Both the position numbers and the translations under genes were made by a program. This document shows positions 63,773-64,000 of a stretch of 64,000 bases of DNA, piece by piece. The notes under the pieces were generated by a model. That model ran no database searches. It worked only from the letters and a program-made list of their open reading frames with translations, and was not told where the DNA came from. The DNA is from Clostridiales bacterium (GTDB lineage: Bacteria; Bacillota; Clostridia; Oscillospirales; CAG-272). Numbering within the stretch: the stretch's first letter is position 1; each line of letters opens with the position of its first letter. The DNA is taken from contig JAAWQR010000001.1 of the NCBI GenBank assembly GCA_022800625.1, positions 167,360-231,359 of the forward strand, given 5' to 3'.

Positions 63773-63887
63773 GCTCAGCACAAGCAATTAAGCGTTAGGA
63801 TTAATTATTACAGGAAAGGAAAAAACAAATTTATTTGCAATCGTCAAACTAATTTACGATTCCTAACGGAAATTGACACTGCTGAGC
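63773..63887 (+). ncRNA. Structured leader RNA in the mobile element
   Basis: Downstream of the promoter, an 8-bp outer stem (63773-63780 with 63880-63887) encloses a second perfect 8-bp stem (63793-63800 with 63861-63868), which in turn holds two small hairpins (63826-63837 and about 63840-63860). No U tract follows. It may be an attenuator for the next gene or a small element RNA. Confidence 0.5.
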
Positions 63888-63933
63888 GCCACATTTAACA
63901 ATATCTCACAAGTTAAGGAAAAGTATCAAGCAC

Positions 63934-64000
63934 ATGAAATTTGCATACAAAGTCATTAAGGACACAATTACAGACAGCACTGCTCAAAAACACATTACAT
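63934..64000 (+). CDS. Start of an ORF in the mobile element (cut by window edge)
   Basis: ATG at 63934 opens MKFAYKVIKDTITDSTAQ... and runs to the end of the window. AAGGA lies about 14 bases upstream, a little far. The frame follows the structured leader at 63773-63887. Too short to assign. Confidence 0.45.
   Translation, partial: MKFAYKVIKDTITDSTAQKHIT

Larger units (their letters stand above)
61191..64000 (-). mobile_element. Serine-recombinase element inserted in cotJC (left end; right end outside window)
   Basis: The element starts at the break in cotJC (about 61190) and carries a large serine recombinase facing the junction, two short ORFs, an HTH gene, a regulated promoter, a structured leader and the start of another ORF. 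The non-coding parts (62830-63280 and 63530-63900) are far more A/T-rich than the chromosome before it. No conjugation or phage gene is visible in the 2.8 kb seen, so its size and class are unknown. Confidence 0.7.

Noticed and set aside
1..64000. CRISPR arrays, rRNA genes, prophage structural genes or toxin-antitoxin pairs
   Set aside because: No regularly spaced direct repeats, rRNA sequence, capsid/tail genes or clear toxin-antitoxin pair were seen on either strand.

Overview
The window reads as chromosome of a low-to-moderate GC, spore-forming Clostridia member, probably a gut Oscillospirales-like bacterium (inferred). Supporting signs are the delta-lactam deacetylase PdaA, a CotJC spore-coat fragment, a T-box in front of ileS, the Firmicute nusB-xseAB-ispA-tlyA-nadK-argR-recN cluster, a GH95 fucosidase, and a large SLH/BspA-repeat surface enzyme whose HTPGP...CxxC tail is common in gut Clostridia. 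Nearly everything is single-copy housekeeping or surface/sporulation material; one mobile element enters at the right edge.

Layout. 1-2.3 kb (minus): a cut MBOAT acyltransferase and two tandem polysaccharide deacetylases. 2.4-8.6 kb (plus): malic enzyme, HPr, uvrC, a methyltransferase, rsmD and coaD, several with structured leaders. 8.6-12.6 kb: an AT-rich P-loop kinase flanked by inverted repeats and terminators, then a PMCA-type P-type ATPase. 12.6-20 kb (minus): lipoprotein deacetylase, M16C peptidase, GH95 fucosidase and a XerC/D-type recombinase. 20.2-20.7 kb: a small membrane protein. 20.8-37.2 kb (minus): one long housekeeping block, nusB to the class A PBP, with DNA repair, NAD kinase, isoprenoid, murB, whiA and dnaE genes. 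37.4-39.1 kb: a decayed SAP-domain gene and citrate synthase. 39.4-44.7 kb (plus): an Fe-S assembly module (IscR-like regulator, iscS, iscU, a second IscR-like regulator, a small PAS protein) and recG. 44.7-50.2 kb (minus): alanine symporter, WG-repeat protein, rlmH, a small membrane protein and galK. 50.3-52.3 kb (plus): dus and an SGNH hydrolase. 52.3-57.2 kb (minus): tRNA-Gly(CCC) and the 1553-residue SLH/glycosidase/LRR protein. 57.4-60.9 kb (plus): T-box and a type-2-like ileS.

The most interesting region is the right end. A C-terminal fragment of the spore-coat manganese-catalase-like gene cotJC (60969-61190) abuts a large serine recombinase gene (61228-62781) on the same strand. Upstream of it lie a 42-residue ORF, an HTH gene, a promoter overlapped by a palindrome, and a branched RNA leader. 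This is the layout of a skin-like element that interrupts a sporulation gene and could be excised in the mother cell. The missing 5' part of cotJC and the other attachment site lie outside the window, so excision is an inference.

A second unusual signal is a recurrent translation-initiation module: a short GC hairpin, usually exactly 5 nt, then GGAG(A), then about 6 nt, then the start codon. It precedes at least six unrelated genes. No database search or folding program was run; family calls rest on recognised motifs and structures were paired by eye.
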